Assembly: GCA_036272815.1 (NCBI GenBank) | Contig: DATAYA010000187.1 | Location: 1 to 5,719, forward strand | Reading direction: 5' to 3' | Source of the DNA: DATAYA01 sp036272815 | Lineage (GTDB): Bacteria > Pseudomonadota > Alphaproteobacteria > Acetobacterales > Acetobacteraceae | DNA: 5,719 bases | Shown here: piece after piece, positions 5,256 through 5,719 of the stretch | Position numbering within the stretch: the stretch's first letter is position 1 | Layout of the letters: each line of letters opens with the position of its first letter | Translations under genes and position numbers: made by a program | The notes under the pieces: model-generated | What the model was told of the DNA's origin: nothing | What the model saw: the letters and a program-made list of their open reading frames with translations, nothing else | Databases searched by the model: none

Positions 5256-5618
5256 ATGATGGACGAAACCAGCGTCACGATCGGCTTCCCTGGCGTCGGC
5301 ACCATGAAGGGCGGCGAGCTGGCGGCCAGCCTGCTGAGCGCGCTCAAGCAGGATACCGCGCTGCGCAAGCACCTGGACCGCGACCGGACAAGGATCGCGC
5401 GCACCGACCCCGAGGCGCAGGATTTCGGCGCCACGCTGATCGCGGTGCTCGGCACGCAGGCGATCATCATCCTCGCGCAGGCTGTCAAGTCCTGGGCCGA
5501 GGGCACCGGGACCACCACCATCGAACTGGATGGGGTCCGGATCGACAACGTGCGCAGCCAGGATGCCGCCGCGATCGCCGCGGCCGTCAAGGGGAAGGCG
5601 GGGACGCAGCACCGTTGA
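5256..5618 (+). CDS. EACC1-like protein (effector-associated constant component 1)
   Basis: The gene encodes 120 residues from ATG 5256, preceded by an excellent GGAGGAGG (5244-5251). Layout: an N-terminal strand with Gly-rich turn (about 5-20), a helix (ELAASLLSALKQD, 21-33), a basic stretch (37-49), a hydrophobic helix FGATLIAVLGTQAIIILAQAVKSWAEG (57-83), then a beta strand TTTIELDGVRIDNV (86-99) and a final helix. The pattern of LLxxLxxDxxLR, a hydrophobic helix ending in a Trp, then a short strand TxIELDG is what I know from EACC1 proteins. These are small constant subunits encoded beside variable effectors in the bacterial NTPase/caspase conflict systems described by Kaur, Burroughs, Iyer and Aravind. 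The assignment is by remembered pattern, not by search. Its stop codon overlaps the start of the next gene, whose opening residues look caspase-like, which supports the call. The hydrophobic helix could also be membrane-associated. Confidence 0.6.
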   Translation: MMDETSVTIGFPGVGTMKGGELAASLLSALKQDTALRKHLDRDRTRIARTDPEAQDFGATLIAVLGTQAIIILAQAVKSWAEGTGTTTIELDGVRIDNVRSQDAAAIAAAVKGKAGTQHR

Positions 5619-5719
5619 CGCCACTCGCGGAAAGCGCCGCGATCATCCTCGGTGCCTCCGAGTGGCCGGGGTCCGACGGCTTCGATCCCCACCCGGCATT
5701 CCGCAACAGCGCCGAGTTC
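5615..5719 (+). CDS. Caspase-like protein, N-terminal fragment (runs off the window)
   Basis: TTG 5615 opens a frame that stays open to the last base, 35 residues (LTPLAESAAIILGASEWPGSDG and onwards to NSAEF). SAAIILGASEWPG fits the first beta strand and following loop of caspase/CHAT-type peptidase domains, commonly written as hLhIGhsxYP. FRNSAEF would be the start of the first helix. The catalytic His and Cys lie beyond the window, so peptidase activity cannot be confirmed. The start overlaps the preceding stop (TTGA), and GGGGA about 10 bases upstream could serve as ribosome binding site, so the two genes are probably translationally coupled. The start codon is tentative because TTG is rare. 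Caspase-like effectors are known partners of EACC1 proteins. Another EACC1-linked effector is the main alternative. Confidence 0.5.
   Translation, partial: MTPLAESAAIILGASEWPGSDGFDPHPAFRNSAEF

Overview
The window is very GC-rich with strong third-position G/C bias. It carries the comF / grxC / DUF1178 neighbourhood familiar from alphaproteobacteria. Together with a PEP-CTERM exported protein and a DSD1-type PLP enzyme, this suggests an alphaproteobacterium, perhaps of the Rhodospirillales/Acetobacteraceae kind. That placement is inference from gene content, not from a marker gene.

Left part (1-2655, all plus strand): the 3' part of a ComF-family phosphoribosyltransferase; a 291-bp spacer; a PEP-CTERM secreted protein of lower GC and less biased codon use; a 273-bp spacer holding two strong tandem stem-loops; monothiol-sized glutaredoxin 3 with a dithiol CPYC site; and a DUF1178 zinc-ribbon-like protein with a proline-rich repeat insert. 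ComF, GrxC and DUF1178 are often neighbours in alphaproteobacteria, usually with a carbon-nitrogen hydrolase between GrxC and DUF1178. Here that hydrolase is absent, and the PEP-CTERM gene with its structured 3' flank sits between comF and grxC, so the cluster looks rearranged.

Middle part (2656-3948, plus strand): a spacer with a possible promoter and two small hairpins next to a strong ribosome binding site; a 56-residue predicted exported protein of unknown function; and a four-helix membrane protein of the DUF4239 (bestrophin-like) type. The latter converges, with only 12 bp between stop codons, on a minus-strand gene for a DSD1-family PLP enzyme related to 3-hydroxy-D-aspartate aldolase and D-threonine aldolase.

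Right part (5086-5719): a short divergent intergenic region with a 7-bp-arm inverted repeat and a plausible promoter. It leads into a 120-residue protein that resembles effector-associated constant component 1 (EACC1). The stop codon of that gene overlaps a TTG start of a second gene that runs off the window; its first 35 residues look like the N-terminal strand of a caspase-like domain. This pair is the best candidate for a conflict/immune system in the window, but only its first gene and the beginning of the second are visible. No tRNA, rRNA, CRISPR array or intact insertion sequence was seen.
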